Shown here in pieces: positions 1 through 8,051 of a stretch of 26,232 bases of DNA. The notes below the pieces were generated by a model. The model was given only the letters and a program-made list of their open reading frames with translations. It was not told where the DNA came from and did no database searches. Origin of the DNA: JAYVYM01 sp046593925 (GTDB lineage Bacteria; Actinomycetota; Actinomycetes; Mycobacteriales; SCTD01); the NCBI GenBank assembly GCA_046593925.1, contig JBKJQN010000023.1, positions 1-26,232 on the forward strand, given 5' to 3'. Every line of letters begins with the position of its first letter. Position 1 is the stretch's first letter. Made by a program: the position numbers and the translations under genes.

Positions 1-696
1 CTCGACGCCGCCGTCCGGGCGCAGGTCCACGCCGAGCAGGCCGGCGCTGCGGACCAGGACGCGCTCGAGCTCGGCCGGCGTGTACGGCTCCATGTGGGCG
101 GTGAAGCCGAAGCGGTCTCGCAGCGGACTCGTGAGCAGCCCGGAGCGGGTGGTCGCACCGACCAGCGTGAAGGGCGCCACCTCGAGCGGGATCGCCGTGC
201 TGCCGGGGCCCTTGCCGACGATGACGTCGACCCGAAAGTCCTCCATCGCGACGTACAGCAGCTCCTCCGCCGGCCGGGCGATGCGGTGGATCTCATCGAT
301 GAACAGCACCTCGCCCTCGGCCAGCGAGGTGACCAGCGCGACCAGGTCGCCGGCCCGCTCCATGGCCGGACCGCTGGTGATCCGGATCCCGGTGCCGAGC
401 TCCGCCGCGATGATCATCGCCAGCGACGTCTTGCCGAGCCCGGGCGCGCCGGAGAGGAGCACGTGGTCGGGCGGCCGCCCCCGGCGCTGGGCGCTGTCGA
501 GTAGCAGCGAGAGCTGCTCGCGGACCCGCTGCTGCCCGACGAACTCGGCCAGCCGACGCGGCCGCAGTGCCGCCTCGACCTGCTGCTCGTCCGCTAGGGC
601 CTCCGGCCGGGCCAGCCCGTCCGCCGCCACCTCGGCGTGGGCCAACTCGGATCGGCGGGCCAGCTCGTCGGCCTCCTGGCGCTCAAGCTCGCTCAC
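1..696 (-). CDS. ruvB: RuvB Holliday junction branch-migration ATPase (3' end outside window)
   Basis: Hexameric AAA+ motor that drives branch migration of Holliday junctions with RuvA. Translating the minus strand from the GTG at 696 gives 232 codons of the usual ~350, and the window edge cuts the C-terminal part. Visible motifs are the Walker A loop GAPGLGKTSLA, the Walker B box LFIDEIHR, sensor 1 VGATTRSGLL and an arginine finger in SPLRDRFG; the winged-helix domain lies outside. The GTG overlaps the ruvA stop as GTGA, so translation is probably coupled. The first ~35 residues are an acidic, poorly conserved leader, so an internal start is possible. Last gene of the ruvC-ruvA-ruvB operon. 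Confidence 0.96.
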   Translation of the reverse strand, partial: MSELERQEADELARRSELAHAEVAADGLARPEALADEQQVEAALRPRRLAEFVGQQRVREQLSLLLDSAQRRGRPPDHVLLSGAPGLGKTSLAMIIAAELGTGIRITSGPAMERAGDLVALVTSLAEGEVLFIDEIHRIARPAEELLYVAMEDFRVDVIVGKGPGSTAIPLEVAPFTLVGATTRSGLLTSPLRDRFGFTAHMEPYTPAELERVLVRSAGLLGVDLRPDGGVE

Positions 697-1289
697 CGGG
701 CCCTGCTCAGCAGCGTCAGGCCTTCGCGCAGCAGCCCTGGCACGTCGTCGTCGCCGGCGTCGGGGTGCGCCTGCCCCAGCCGGGCCACCGTGTCCTCCGC
801 CTGCACGAGCGGCCAGCCCAGGCCGGTGAGGGCGTCGGTGAGGGTGGCGGCCCAGCCCGGTCGGGCCGTCGGCACGCGGGCCGTGAGCACCGCGCCCACC
901 TTGTCCTTCAGCTCCAGCACCATCCGCTGGGCGCCCTTCTTGCCGATGCCGGGGACCATGCACAGGACCGCGAGGTCCTCGGTCTGCAGGGCGCGCCGGA
1001 AGGCGTCCGGCTCATGGACCGTGAGCACCGCCTGCGCCAGCCGCGGCCCGACCCCCGAGCTGGTCTGCAGCAGCTCGAACAGGTCGCGCTCGTCGGCGTC
1101 GCCGAAGCCGTACAGCGTCAGACTGTCCTCACGGACGACCAGCGAGGTCGCCATCTCGGCGTCGTCGCCGATCCGCAGCCGGGCCCGGGTGCCGGGCGTG
1201 GTCTGCAGGGCCAGCCCGACCCCGCCGACCCGCAGCACGACGCCGCCCACCGTCAGCGCAGTCACGGTGCCGGCGACGCTGGCGATCAC
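693..1289 (-). CDS. ruvA: RuvA Holliday junction DNA-binding subunit
   Basis: Tetrameric protein that binds the four-way junction and loads RuvB. The longest frame runs upstream to 1334, but the family N-terminus (MIASVxG) begins at the GTG at 1289, which overlaps the ruvC stop as GTGA; this gives 198 residues, the normal length. The N-terminal OB-fold is followed by two helix-hairpin-helix motifs (TSSGVGPRLAQAVL and MVPGIGKKGAQRMVLELKDK) and a C-terminal domain that contacts RuvB. The start rests on family knowledge and the overlap, because no Shine-Dalgarno sequence is obvious. Confidence 0.96.
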   Translation of the reverse strand: MIASVAGTVTALTVGGVVLRVGGVGLALQTTPGTRARLRIGDDAEMATSLVVREDSLTLYGFGDADERDLFELLQTSSGVGPRLAQAVLTVHEPDAFRRALQTEDLAVLCMVPGIGKKGAQRMVLELKDKVGAVLTARVPTARPGWAATLTDALTGLGWPLVQAEDTVARLGQAHPDAGDDDVPGLLREGLTLLSRAR

Positions 1290-1789
1290 CGGCGTGCCGC
1301 GGCGGCGAGGCGGGCCAGCGCCGGGCCGCGCCACAGCTGACAGAGCGCGAGTGCGAGCGCGTCTGCGGCGTCCGCCGGCTTGGGCGGCCCATCGAGCCGC
1401 AGCAGACGGGCGACCATCAGGCCGACCTGCTCCTTGTCGGCGCGGCCCGAGCCGGTGACGGATGCCTTGACCTCCGAGGGGGTGTGCAGGGCGACGGGCA
1501 GGCCCCGGCGGGCTGCGCAGACCACGGCCACCGCGCCCGCCTGGGCGGTGCCCATCACGGTACGCACGTTGGACTGGGCGAAGACCCGCTCGACGGCCAC
1601 GGCATCGGGGCGATGCACGTCCAGCCAGCCCTCGAACTCCTTCTCGAGTGCCACCAGCCGCTCACCGAGCGGGGCGTCCGCGGGCGTCCGTACGACACCC
1701 ACCGCGACGAGGGTCGCCCGGCCGGGCACACCCTCGACCACGCCGAGCCCGCACCGGGTCAGACCGGGGTCCACGCCGAGCACCCGCAT
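1286..1789 (-). CDS. ruvC: RuvC Holliday junction resolvase
   Basis: Dimeric RNase H-fold endonuclease that cuts Holliday junctions. The 167 residues match the family. All four catalytic acids are visible: D7 (GVDPG), E67 (AVERVF), D140 and D143 (KPADAADAL). The ATG at 1789 is preceded by a perfect AAGGAGG six bases upstream, the strongest ribosome site in this part of the window, so it is probably the first gene of the ruvCAB operon. About 600 bp of non-coding DNA separate it from the next upstream gene, where other actinobacteria usually have yebC closer by. Confidence 0.97.
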   Translation of the reverse strand: MRVLGVDPGLTRCGLGVVEGVPGRATLVAVGVVRTPADAPLGERLVALEKEFEGWLDVHRPDAVAVERVFAQSNVRTVMGTAQAGAVAVVCAARRGLPVALHTPSEVKASVTGSGRADKEQVGLMVARLLRLDGPPKPADAADALALALCQLWRGPALARLAAAARR

Positions 1790-2387
1790 GTCGCCTCCTT
1801 GTTCGAACAGTCGTTCGGGACCCTACGGCTCCCGGGCCCGTCCTGCCCGCAGGCGCGCCGATGCCCGCCGGCCACCGACGCCACCTTGTCGCCGAGGACA
1901 GCCACCCCGATCCCCGGCTCGAGTGGCCACGACGCCACGCTGAGGGGGCGAGCCTGCGGGACAAACGACGTGCACCTCGCAACATCATCTCCGCGCCTTG
2001 GCGTGACGCGTCGGATGATGCAGCGAGGTGCACGTGAGACGTTGCGCCGGCTGGCCGACAGCCACGCGCAGGTCGCGGGTACCGCAGGCACGCGCCCTGA
2101 GCTGCCGACGTCAGAAATCACCACCTGGCCGCTCCGGCAGCTCCGGTCGGGCCCGCTGGCTCCGCTCCCCTGCGAGAGGGCGCTTCGCAGGGCTTCACAG
2201 CGACCGCACGCAGGGGAAGTGCACCATCGAAGGGGAGCGCAGCGCGGCCTCTGGCAGGCGCTCTCCAGCGGTGGAACCTTCACCTCGCCCCTCGAGATTC
2301 AGAGGTGGGGAGGTCCGGGCCCAGCTCGAGCAGTGGCAGCCCCTCGGTCTGCAGGCTGCGCAGCCCCCAGTCACCGGGTGGCCCGGC
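1790..2387. other. Non-coding region between ruvC and the receiver-like gene
   Basis: About 600 bp with only frames that lack family features. It carries the large inverted repeat at 1968–2035 and a shorter imperfect hairpin around 2282–2312 (left arm CCTCGCCCCTC, right arm GAGGTGGGGAGG) that could act as a weak terminator for the gene ending at 2388. The ruvC promoter should be here, but I could not pick a convincing -35/-10 pair. Confidence 0.5.
1968..2035. repeat. Large imperfect inverted repeat (22-bp arms)
   Basis: The left arm 1968–1989 and the right arm 2014–2035 are reverse complements except for two adjacent mismatches; the outer 13 bases (ACGTGCACCTCGC) match perfectly. The 24-base centre is GC-rich. 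No T-tract follows on either strand, so it is not a standard terminator. It could be a cruciform, a protein-binding site or one copy of a dispersed palindromic repeat. Its CACCTC core also occurs in the inverted repeat at 13935–13977. Confidence 0.7.
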
Positions 2388-3012
2388 TCAGGCACCCCGA
2401 GGTGGGAGCAGGGCCAACGGGCCGGCCGCCAGGTCTACCGGCGGCACCCGGCGTGACCACACCGCTGCTGCGCCGGCGTCCAGCATCGCCGCGATGCCGT
2501 CCTCGTGGGCGACCTGCGCGGCGATGAGCACCGAGGGCGCGCAGGCCGTGACCTCCCGCACCACGGCGGCACCGGTCAGCATCGGCAAGGCATCCTCGAC
2601 CAGCAGCAGGTCGGGCGGCTCGGCGACCGCCACCCCCACCGCGTGCGCACCGTTGTCGAGCCGGGCCACGACCTCGAGCCCGGCGCCGATCAGCGCGTCC
2701 GCCAGCCTGCCCGTGAACCAGGCGTTGCGGTGCGCAACCACCACCCTGGGCGCACCGGTACGGTTGGGTGAGCGCCCGTTCTCGCGTAGCTGGCGGTCGG
2801 TGCTCGCGCACGATGGCCCGGTGCTGCTCGCGGGTGCCTTCCCTCCGACGCGCCAGGTCGAGCCGTTGTTCGCGACTGCGCTGGCCGACCTCGACGGCGT
2901 CGATCTGCACCCGTCGGCGGGCGTTCCAGATGTCCAACGCGTCTAGCTGCCGCCGAGCCAGGTCGTACTGCGTGTTCGGGCGGATCGGGGTGGTGTCTGC
3001 GCCCGCACCCAT
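2388..3012 (-). pseudogene. Degenerate receiver-domain protein with an apparent frameshift
   Basis: Two minus-strand frames together look like one gene. From the ATG at 3012 (GGGAGG four bases upstream) the first frame gives a charged, helical ~80-residue segment that includes QYDLARRQLDALDIW and then turns into low-complexity Arg/Gly/Ala sequence. A different frame, open from about 2830 to 2388, encodes a receiver-like fold: RVVVAHRN (beta 1), a PDLLLVEDALP loop (beta 3) and AAAVWSRRVPP (beta 5). No start codon with a ribosome site precedes the second segment except GTG at 2744. The shift lies near 2765–2830 and may be a real lesion or a sequencing error. The receiver part lacks the acidic pair of beta 1, has Glu where the phospho-accepting Asp should be, and has Arg for the conserved Lys, so classical phosphorylation is unlikely. 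Function unknown. Confidence 0.55.
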
Positions 3013-3088
3013 GGGGCCTCCCGTGACGTTCCCGCCGCACCACGACGGGGTGGCGGTCGCGGACGTCACCCCGCGGCCGGACAGTCAT

Positions 3089-3838
3089 TCAGACCGACTC
3101 GAGGACCTCGTCGCTGACGTCGAAGTTGGCCCAGACGTTCTGCACGTCATCCAGGTCCTCCAGGACGTCGACGAGCCGTAGCACCTTGCGCGCGACGTCG
3201 TCCTCGAGCGGGACACTGACCGTCGGCAGCCAGGCCATCTCTGCGGACTCGACCGTCAGCCCGGCGTCCGTGGCGGCCAGTCGTACGGCGTGCGTGTCGC
3301 CGGCCTCGCAGATCACCTCGAAGGCCTCCCCCAGGTCGTTGACATCCTCGGCGCCGGACTCCAGCACAGCCAGCAGCACGTCGTCCTCGACCAGGTCGTC
3401 GGTCTTGGTGACCAGCACCAGGCCCTTGCGCCCGAACAGGTAGGACACCGAGCCGGGATCGGCGGGGTTACCGCCGTTGCGGGTGATGGCGGTACGCACG
3501 TCCGCCGCCGCCCGGTTGCGGTTGTCGGTGAGGCACTCGACCAGTACGGCGACACCGCCGGGGCCGTACGCCTCGTAGGTGATCTCCTCATAGGCCGCCG
3601 CGTCGCCCAGCTCGCCGCTGCCGCGCTTGACCGCCCGATCGATGTTGTCGCTGGGGACGGACTGTCCCTTTGCCTTGGCGATGGCGTCGGCGAGGGTGGG
3701 GTTGCCTGACACGTCTGCGCCGCCGGTGCGGGCGGCAACCTCGATGGTCTTGATGAGCTTGGCGAACAGCTTGCCGCGCTTGGCGTCGACGACGGCCTTC
3801 TTGTGCTTGGTCGTCGCCCACTTGGAGTGGCCGCTCAC
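3089..3838 (-). CDS. yebC: YebC/PmpR-family protein
   Basis: The 249-residue protein begins MSGHSKWATTKHKK, the family signature, and is full length. YebC proteins are described as transcriptional regulators; some members assist ribosomes at proline-rich stretches. The sequence does not decide which applies here. The GTG start at 3838 overlaps the pdxT stop as GTGA, with a GAGAGG element nine bases upstream inside pdxT. In related genomes it sits between pdxT and ruvC, as here, although the receiver-like gene and the non-coding block now separate it from ruvC. Confidence 0.95.
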   Translation of the reverse strand: MSGHSKWATTKHKKAVVDAKRGKLFAKLIKTIEVAARTGGADVSGNPTLADAIAKAKGQSVPSDNIDRAVKRGSGELGDAAAYEEITYEAYGPGGVAVLVECLTDNRNRAAADVRTAITRNGGNPADPGSVSYLFGRKGLVLVTKTDDLVEDDVLLAVLESGAEDVNDLGEAFEVICEAGDTHAVRLAATDAGLTVESAEMAWLPTVSVPLEDDVARKVLRLVDVLEDLDDVQNVWANFDVSDEVLESV

Positions 3839-4452
3839 GGTGCCCGTCCTCTCGTCGCCCTGGCCGGGATGCTAGCCCGCACGATGGCGACGAACAGGGC
3901 GTGCAGCCGGCCGTCACCGGTCAGCTCGGGGTGGAACGAGGTGGCGAGCAGGTCGCCCTGGCGGACGGCGACCGGGTGGCCGCGGACCTCGGCCAGCACC
4001 GCCACGCCGGGCCCGGCCCGCTCGACCCACGGCGCCCGGATGAAGACCGCGTGCAGGTCGCTGTCGAGCCCGGCGACCGTCAGTGGCGCCTCGAAGCTGT
4101 GCACCTGGCTGCCGAAGGCGTTGCGGCGCACGGTCACGTCCAAGCCGCCGAGCAGCACCTGCCCGGGCAGCCCGTCGACGACCTCGTCGGCGAGCAGCAC
4201 CATGCCGGCGCAGGAGCCGTACGCCGGCAGACCTTTGCCGAGGGCGTCCCGCAGTGGGTGCAGCAGGTCGAAGATGTCGAGCAACCGGCCGATCGCGGTC
4301 GACTCACCACCGGGCAGCACGATCCCGTCCAGAGCGTCGAGTTCGGCGGCGGTGCGTACCGGCCGGACGACCGCCCCCGCCGCTTCGAGGGCCCGCTGGT
4401 GCTCGCGGACGTCGCCCTGCAGGGCAAGCACGCCGACGAGCGGAGCGGTCAC
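3835..4452 (-). CDS. pdxT: PdxT glutaminase subunit of pyridoxal 5'-phosphate synthase
   Basis: Class I glutamine amidotransferase that releases ammonia from glutamine and passes it to PdxS in the DXP-independent route to PLP. The 205 residues show the PGGES loop (47–51), the nucleophile C81 in GSCAGM, and the catalytic pair H174/E176 in FHPELTGD. The RNAFGxQVxSFE stretch typical of the family is present. The GTG start overlaps the pdxS stop as GTGA, which fits the fixed stoichiometry of the PdxS–PdxT complex. Confidence 0.96.
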   Translation of the reverse strand: MTAPLVGVLALQGDVREHQRALEAAGAVVRPVRTAAELDALDGIVLPGGESTAIGRLLDIFDLLHPLRDALGKGLPAYGSCAGMVLLADEVVDGLPGQVLLGGLDVTVRRNAFGSQVHSFEAPLTVAGLDSDLHAVFIRAPWVERAGPGVAVLAEVRGHPVAVRQGDLLATSFHPELTGDGRLHALFVAIVRASIPARATRGRAP

Positions 4453-5366
4453 CAGCCCCTGGTCGCCAGCAGCTCGCCGGCCCCGAGGGAGTCCACCGCG
4501 ATGCCGACCATGGCCTCGCCGAGCCCGCGGCTGACCTTGGCGATCCGGTCCGCGTCACGGAAGTAGGCGGTGGCCTCCACGCAGGCCCGGGCGCGCTGCA
4601 CAGGGTCGCCGGACTTGTAGATCCCGCTGCCGATGAAGACCCCGTCGGCGCCGAGCTGCATCATCATCGCCGCATCAGCGGGTGTCGCGACGCCGCCGGC
4701 CGTGAACAGCACGACCGGCAGCCGGCCGAGCCCGGCGGTCTCTCGCACCAGTTCGACGGGAGCGGCCATCAGCTTGGCGGCTTCGAACAGCTCGGCCTCG
4801 TCCATGACCGTCAGTCGCTTGATCTCGCCGAGAATGGTCCGGATGTGGGTGGTGGCCTGGCTGACGTCGCCGGTGCCTGCCTCGCCCTTGGACCGGATCA
4901 TCGCAGCGCCCTCGGAGATCCGTCGCAGTGCCTCCCCGAGGTTGGTGGCACCGCAGACGAATGGCACCGTGAAGGCCCGCTTGTCGATGTGGTGGGCGTA
5001 GTCGGCCGGGGTGAGCACCTCGGACTCGTCGATGTAGTCGACACCGATCGCCTGCAGCACCTGCGCCTCGACGAAGTGCCCGATCCGGGCCTTCGCCATC
5101 ACCGGGATGCTGACCTCGGCCCGGATGCCGTCGATCATGTCCGGGTCGCTCATCCGCGCCACGCCGCCGTCGCGCCGGATGTCGGCGGGGACTCGCTCCA
5201 GCGCCATCACCGCGACCGCGCCGGCGTCCTCGGCGATCCGCGCCTGCGCGGCGTCGACGACATCCATGATGACGCCGCCTTTGAGCATCTCGGCCATCCC
5301 GCGCTTGACCAGGTTGCTGCCGGTGGTGGCTTCGGGCGGCTGGGGTGCTGCGGTCTGGGCGGACAC
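4449..5366 (-). CDS. pdxS: PdxS synthase subunit of pyridoxal 5'-phosphate synthase
   Basis: TIM-barrel enzyme that builds PLP from ribose 5-phosphate, glyceraldehyde 3-phosphate and ammonia supplied by PdxT. The 305 residues match the family closely. The two catalytic lysines are K92 (VMAKARIGH) and K160 (IRSKGEAGTGD), 68 residues apart as in Bacillus PdxS (K81 and K149). The GTG start at 5366 has GAGG seven bases upstream. It leads pdxS-pdxT-yebC; a possible -10 (TAAGAT) lies just upstream. Confidence 0.97.
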   Translation of the reverse strand: MSAQTAAPQPPEATTGSNLVKRGMAEMLKGGVIMDVVDAAQARIAEDAGAVAVMALERVPADIRRDGGVARMSDPDMIDGIRAEVSIPVMAKARIGHFVEAQVLQAIGVDYIDESEVLTPADYAHHIDKRAFTVPFVCGATNLGEALRRISEGAAMIRSKGEAGTGDVSQATTHIRTILGEIKRLTVMDEAELFEAAKLMAAPVELVRETAGLGRLPVVLFTAGGVATPADAAMMMQLGADGVFIGSGIYKSGDPVQRARACVEATAYFRDADRIAKVSRGLGEAMVGIAVDSLGAGELLATRGW

Positions 5367-5399
5367 GATGGACCCTCACGATCGTTGGGGTGGAGCCCT

Positions 5400-5405
5400 A
5401 TCTTA
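5400..5405 (-). promoter_or_regulatory. Possible -10 element upstream of pdxS
   Basis: On the minus strand TAAGAT fits the TANNNT actinobacterial -10 pattern and lies about 35 bases before the pdxS GTG, in the short gap after the LemA-like gene. No good -35 hexamer stands at the expected distance, so the call is weak. Confidence 0.3.
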
Positions 5406-5407
5406 GG

Positions 5408-5947
5408 TCAGCCGACCTCGCCCGGCCCGGCGGAGCAGACCGCTGCGGGCAGCGCGGTGTCGTCGATGTCGAAGTGCTGCGGGAGCACCCGGTGGCCGGC
5501 GAGCCGCAGCGTCCTGGGGACCCGCTTTACGCGCTGGGCGCGGGCGTTGGTGACCGCGCTGTTGTGGAAGGACCGAGCCAGCCCCACGCGTCCGGCGGCG
5601 TCGTCGAGCTCCTCCCGCACCGGCGAGCTGCCGAAGGTGGGCAGCAGCGGGAGCGCGGCCCGCAGCGCCACCGACAGCTCGTTCTCGACGGCTTCGCGGG
5701 CGACCGGGCCACCGAGCAGGGCAGCGGCAGCGGCGCGCTCCAGCACTGCGGTCTGCGGCGCGCGCGGGGGCAGGTGCAGCACGACCGCGCGGGCGGCGGC
5801 GGCCCGGCGTACCAGCGCAGCGTCGAGCCCGGCCCAGGCTGCGTCGACACGGGCGTGCAGGCGGTCCAGGCGCCCGGCGGTCCAGCTGATGTAGACGGCG
5901 ACCAGCAGCACCGCGAGGGCCAGCAGCGTCCAGCCGACCGGGCTCAC
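5408..5947 (-). CDS. LemA-like single-pass membrane protein
   Basis: The 179-residue protein has one N-terminal membrane segment (about residues 5–24, GWTLLALAVLLVAVYISW) followed by a long Ala/Arg/Leu-rich helical region and an ARSFHNSAVTNAR stretch that recalls the LemA motif. Function unknown. The same position between pimA and pdxS holds a similar small protein in Streptomyces, so the gene belongs to the conserved cluster. The GTG start overlaps the pimA stop as GTGA. Membership of the LemA fold is inferred from the helix pattern and topology; I could not confirm it by a profile search. Confidence 0.75.
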   Translation of the reverse strand: MSPVGWTLLALAVLLVAVYISWTAGRLDRLHARVDAAWAGLDAALVRRAAAARAVVLHLPPRAPQTAVLERAAAAALLGGPVAREAVENELSVALRAALPLLPTFGSSPVREELDDAAGRVGLARSFHNSAVTNARAQRVKRVPRTLRLAGHRVLPQHFDIDDTALPAAVCSAGPGEVG

Positions 5948-7173
5948 CCTCGCCCGCGCAGCTGATGAAGCAACCGGCGCAGCGCCGACGGGTCGGCGTC
6001 GTCTCCGGGCTCCTCGTCGGGTTCGTCGGGTTCGTCGGGTTCGTCGGGTTCCTCGACCGCGACCGGGCTCGCGGCGACCACGGTCTCGTAGACGGCCACC
6101 ACCTGCCTGGTCACCTCCGACCAGTCGTACTGCCTGACGGCTGATCGGCCGGCCCGGGAAAGGGCGGTCCGCCGGTCCGGGTCGCTCAGCAGGTCGGCGA
6201 GGGCGCCGGCCAGGGCGGCTGCATCGCGTACCGGGAACAGCACGCCGTAGCGGCCGTCCTCCAGGACCCGCCGGAATGCCTCCAGGTCGCTCGCCACGAC
6301 CGGCGTCCCGGTGGCCATCGCCTCCAGCAGCACGATGCCGAAGGACTCGCCGTGTGTGTTGGGGGCGCAGTAGACGTCGCCACTGGCGTACGTACGGGCC
6401 TTGTCGGCCTCGCTGACCAGCCCGAGCAGCTCCACCCGGTCGCGCAGCCCCGCCGGTACCTGGCCGCGGACCTGCTCGACGTCACCGGGCCCGGCCACCA
6501 GCAGCCGGACGTCGGGGACCCGCCGCACCAGCTCGGGCAGCGCCTCCAGCAGTACCGCGAGGCCCTTGCGCGGCTCGTCGATCCGCCCGAGGAAGACCAC
6601 GGTGGGGACATCTGGCCGTCCCGGCAGCGGCTGCGCGCCGGCGTAACGCGAGACCTCGACGCCGTTGGGCACCAATACGGCGTCACCGCCCAGGTGCTCC
6701 ATGATCACCCGGCGCGCTGCGGTCGAGACGGCGATCCGGCCGGTCAGCTTCTCCATCCCTGGTTGCAGGACGGTGCCGAAGACCTGCAGGATCCGGCTGC
6801 GCGGGGTGGAGGTGTGAAAGGTCGCGACGATGGCGCCCTTGGCGGTCCACATCGCGAGCATCGACACCGACGGCACGGTCGGCTCGTGGATGTGCAGCAC
6901 GTCGAAGCGGCCCTCCCGCAGCCACCGCCGCGTACGCGCGAGTGACAGCGGCCCGAAGCAGAGCCTCGCGACCGAGCCGTTGTACGGGATCGGCACCGCG
7001 CGGCCGGCCGCGACGACGTAGGCCTCCAGGGCCGGCGCGTCGGGCTCGTCCACCGGGGTCAGGACCGACACGTCGTGCCCGAGCTCGATCAGGTGCTCCG
7101 CCAGGTCGCGTACGTGCGCCTGCACACCCCCCGGAACGTCCCACGTGTAGGGACAGACCAGCCCCACCCTCAC
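5944..7173 (-). CDS. pimA: PimA phosphatidylinositol mannosyltransferase (GT4)
   Basis: Transfers the first mannose from GDP-mannose to phosphatidylinositol on the cytoplasmic face of the membrane, starting phosphatidylinositol mannoside synthesis. The 409 residues form a GT-B enzyme: N-terminal YTWDVPGGVQAHV loop, a middle LGRIDEPRKG motif, and the EX7E element HGESFGIVLLEAMATGTPVV near residue 290. The C-terminus carries a hydrophilic tail with an EPD tandem repeat, not part of the catalytic fold. The GTG start overlaps the acyltransferase stop as GTGA. Position after pgsA and the acyltransferase supports PimA over other GT4 enzymes. Confidence 0.93.
   Translation of the reverse strand: MRVGLVCPYTWDVPGGVQAHVRDLAEHLIELGHDVSVLTPVDEPDAPALEAYVVAAGRAVPIPYNGSVARLCFGPLSLARTRRWLREGRFDVLHIHEPTVPSVSMLAMWTAKGAIVATFHTSTPRSRILQVFGTVLQPGMEKLTGRIAVSTAARRVIMEHLGGDAVLVPNGVEVSRYAGAQPLPGRPDVPTVVFLGRIDEPRKGLAVLLEALPELVRRVPDVRLLVAGPGDVEQVRGQVPAGLRDRVELLGLVSEADKARTYASGDVYCAPNTHGESFGIVLLEAMATGTPVVASDLEAFRRVLEDGRYGVLFPVRDAAALAGALADLLSDPDRRTALSRAGRSAVRQYDWSEVTRQVVAVYETVVAASPVAVEEPDEPDEPDEPDEEPGDDADPSALRRLLHQLRGRG
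6016..6051. repeat. Four perfect 9-bp tandem repeats inside pimA
   Basis: Four exact copies of GTCGGGTTC encode the Glu-Pro-Asp repeat in the acidic tail of PimA. The unit is a multiple of three, so gain or loss of copies would change tail length without breaking the frame. Confidence 0.9.
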
Positions 7174-8051
7174 GCGGACGCCCGGCGGGGGTCATCGGCG
7201 GGCAGGTCAGCCAGCCAGAGCCGCTGGAGCATGTGCCAGTCGGCGGGGTGCGCGGCGATGCCGACCGCGAAGGCGTCGGCGACCGCCTGGGTCATCGTCG
7301 GCACGTCGGTGTGCGGGACCGGCTCGTGGAACGTGCACAGCCAGCCCTCGTCGGTGAAGGCGAGGGTGACGGGCAGCAGCACGGCGCCGGTCTGCAGCGC
7401 GAGGCTCGCCGGCCCGGCGGGCATCCGGGCGCGCTCGCCGAAGAACACCACGTCGACCCCCCTGGCCGACAGGTCGCGGTCGGCCAGCAGGCAGAGCGTG
7501 CCGCCCGCGCGCAGCCGCTCGGCCAGTACCTCGTACGGCGGGCGCGGGCCGCCGGTCAGCGCCAGCACCTCCATCCCCAGCGACTCGCGGAACGCCACGA
7601 AGCGGTCGTACAGCGACTCCGGCTGCAGCCGCTCGGCCACGGTCGCGAACGGCACGCCGGTGGCCCCGCACCACGCCCCGGCGTGGTCCCAGTTACCGCT
7701 GTGCGGCAGCGCCAGGACGGTGCCCGTGGGTGCGGCGACCGCAGTGCGCAGCCGCTCCTCCCCCACCGTCGTCATGCCTCGGACGACCCGCTCCTGCGAC
7801 GTGACCGGCAGCCGGAACACCTCGCACCAGTACCGGGCGTAGGACCGCACGGCGGCCCGGGTGAGGTCCTGCCCGGGGGCGACCCGCGCGAGGTTGCGGC
7901 GGAGCTGGTCGACGCCCCGGCCACCCCGCCAAGCCGCCAGGTCCGCGCCGGCACGGAAAAGCCGGTGCGCCACCGGGTCAGGTAGCGCGCGCACCGCCGC
8001 CCAGCCCGCGGCGTACCCGATGTCGATCAGCCGGCCCCGCAGGCTGCTCAC
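7170..8051 (-). CDS. Phosphatidylinositol mannoside acyltransferase (PatA-like, LpxL/HtrB family)
   Basis: Acylates mannose of phosphatidylinositol mannosides using acyl-CoA. At 293 residues it has the HX4D catalytic motif (H117 to D122, HSGNWD) and the downstream LADRDLSARGVDVVFFGE block of the family. It is likely a peripheral protein on the inner leaflet. Between pgsA and pimA, as in mycobacteria (Rv2611c). Start GTG overlaps the pgsA stop as GTGA. The acylated position cannot be read from the sequence. Confidence 0.92.
   Translation of the reverse strand: MSSLRGRLIDIGYAAGWAAVRALPDPVAHRLFRAGADLAAWRGGRGVDQLRRNLARVAPGQDLTRAAVRSYARYWCEVFRLPVTSQERVVRGMTTVGEERLRTAVAAPTGTVLALPHSGNWDHAGAWCGATGVPFATVAERLQPESLYDRFVAFRESLGMEVLALTGGPRPPYEVLAERLRAGGTLCLLADRDLSARGVDVVFFGERARMPAGPASLALQTGAVLLPVTLAFTDEGWLCTFHEPVPHTDVPTMTQAVADAFAVGIAAHPADWHMLQRLWLADLPADDPRRASA

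Noticed and set aside
1484..2527. 347-codon plus-strand frame crossing the ruvC start and the non-coding block
   Set aside because: It reads through antisense ruvC and the inverted repeat with no conserved features and no ribosome site.
4083..5894. 603-codon plus-strand frame opposite pdxT, pdxS and the LemA-like gene
   Set aside because: It is the antisense of well-identified genes, is rich in Arg, Gly and His, and has no family motif; high GC keeps such frames open by chance.
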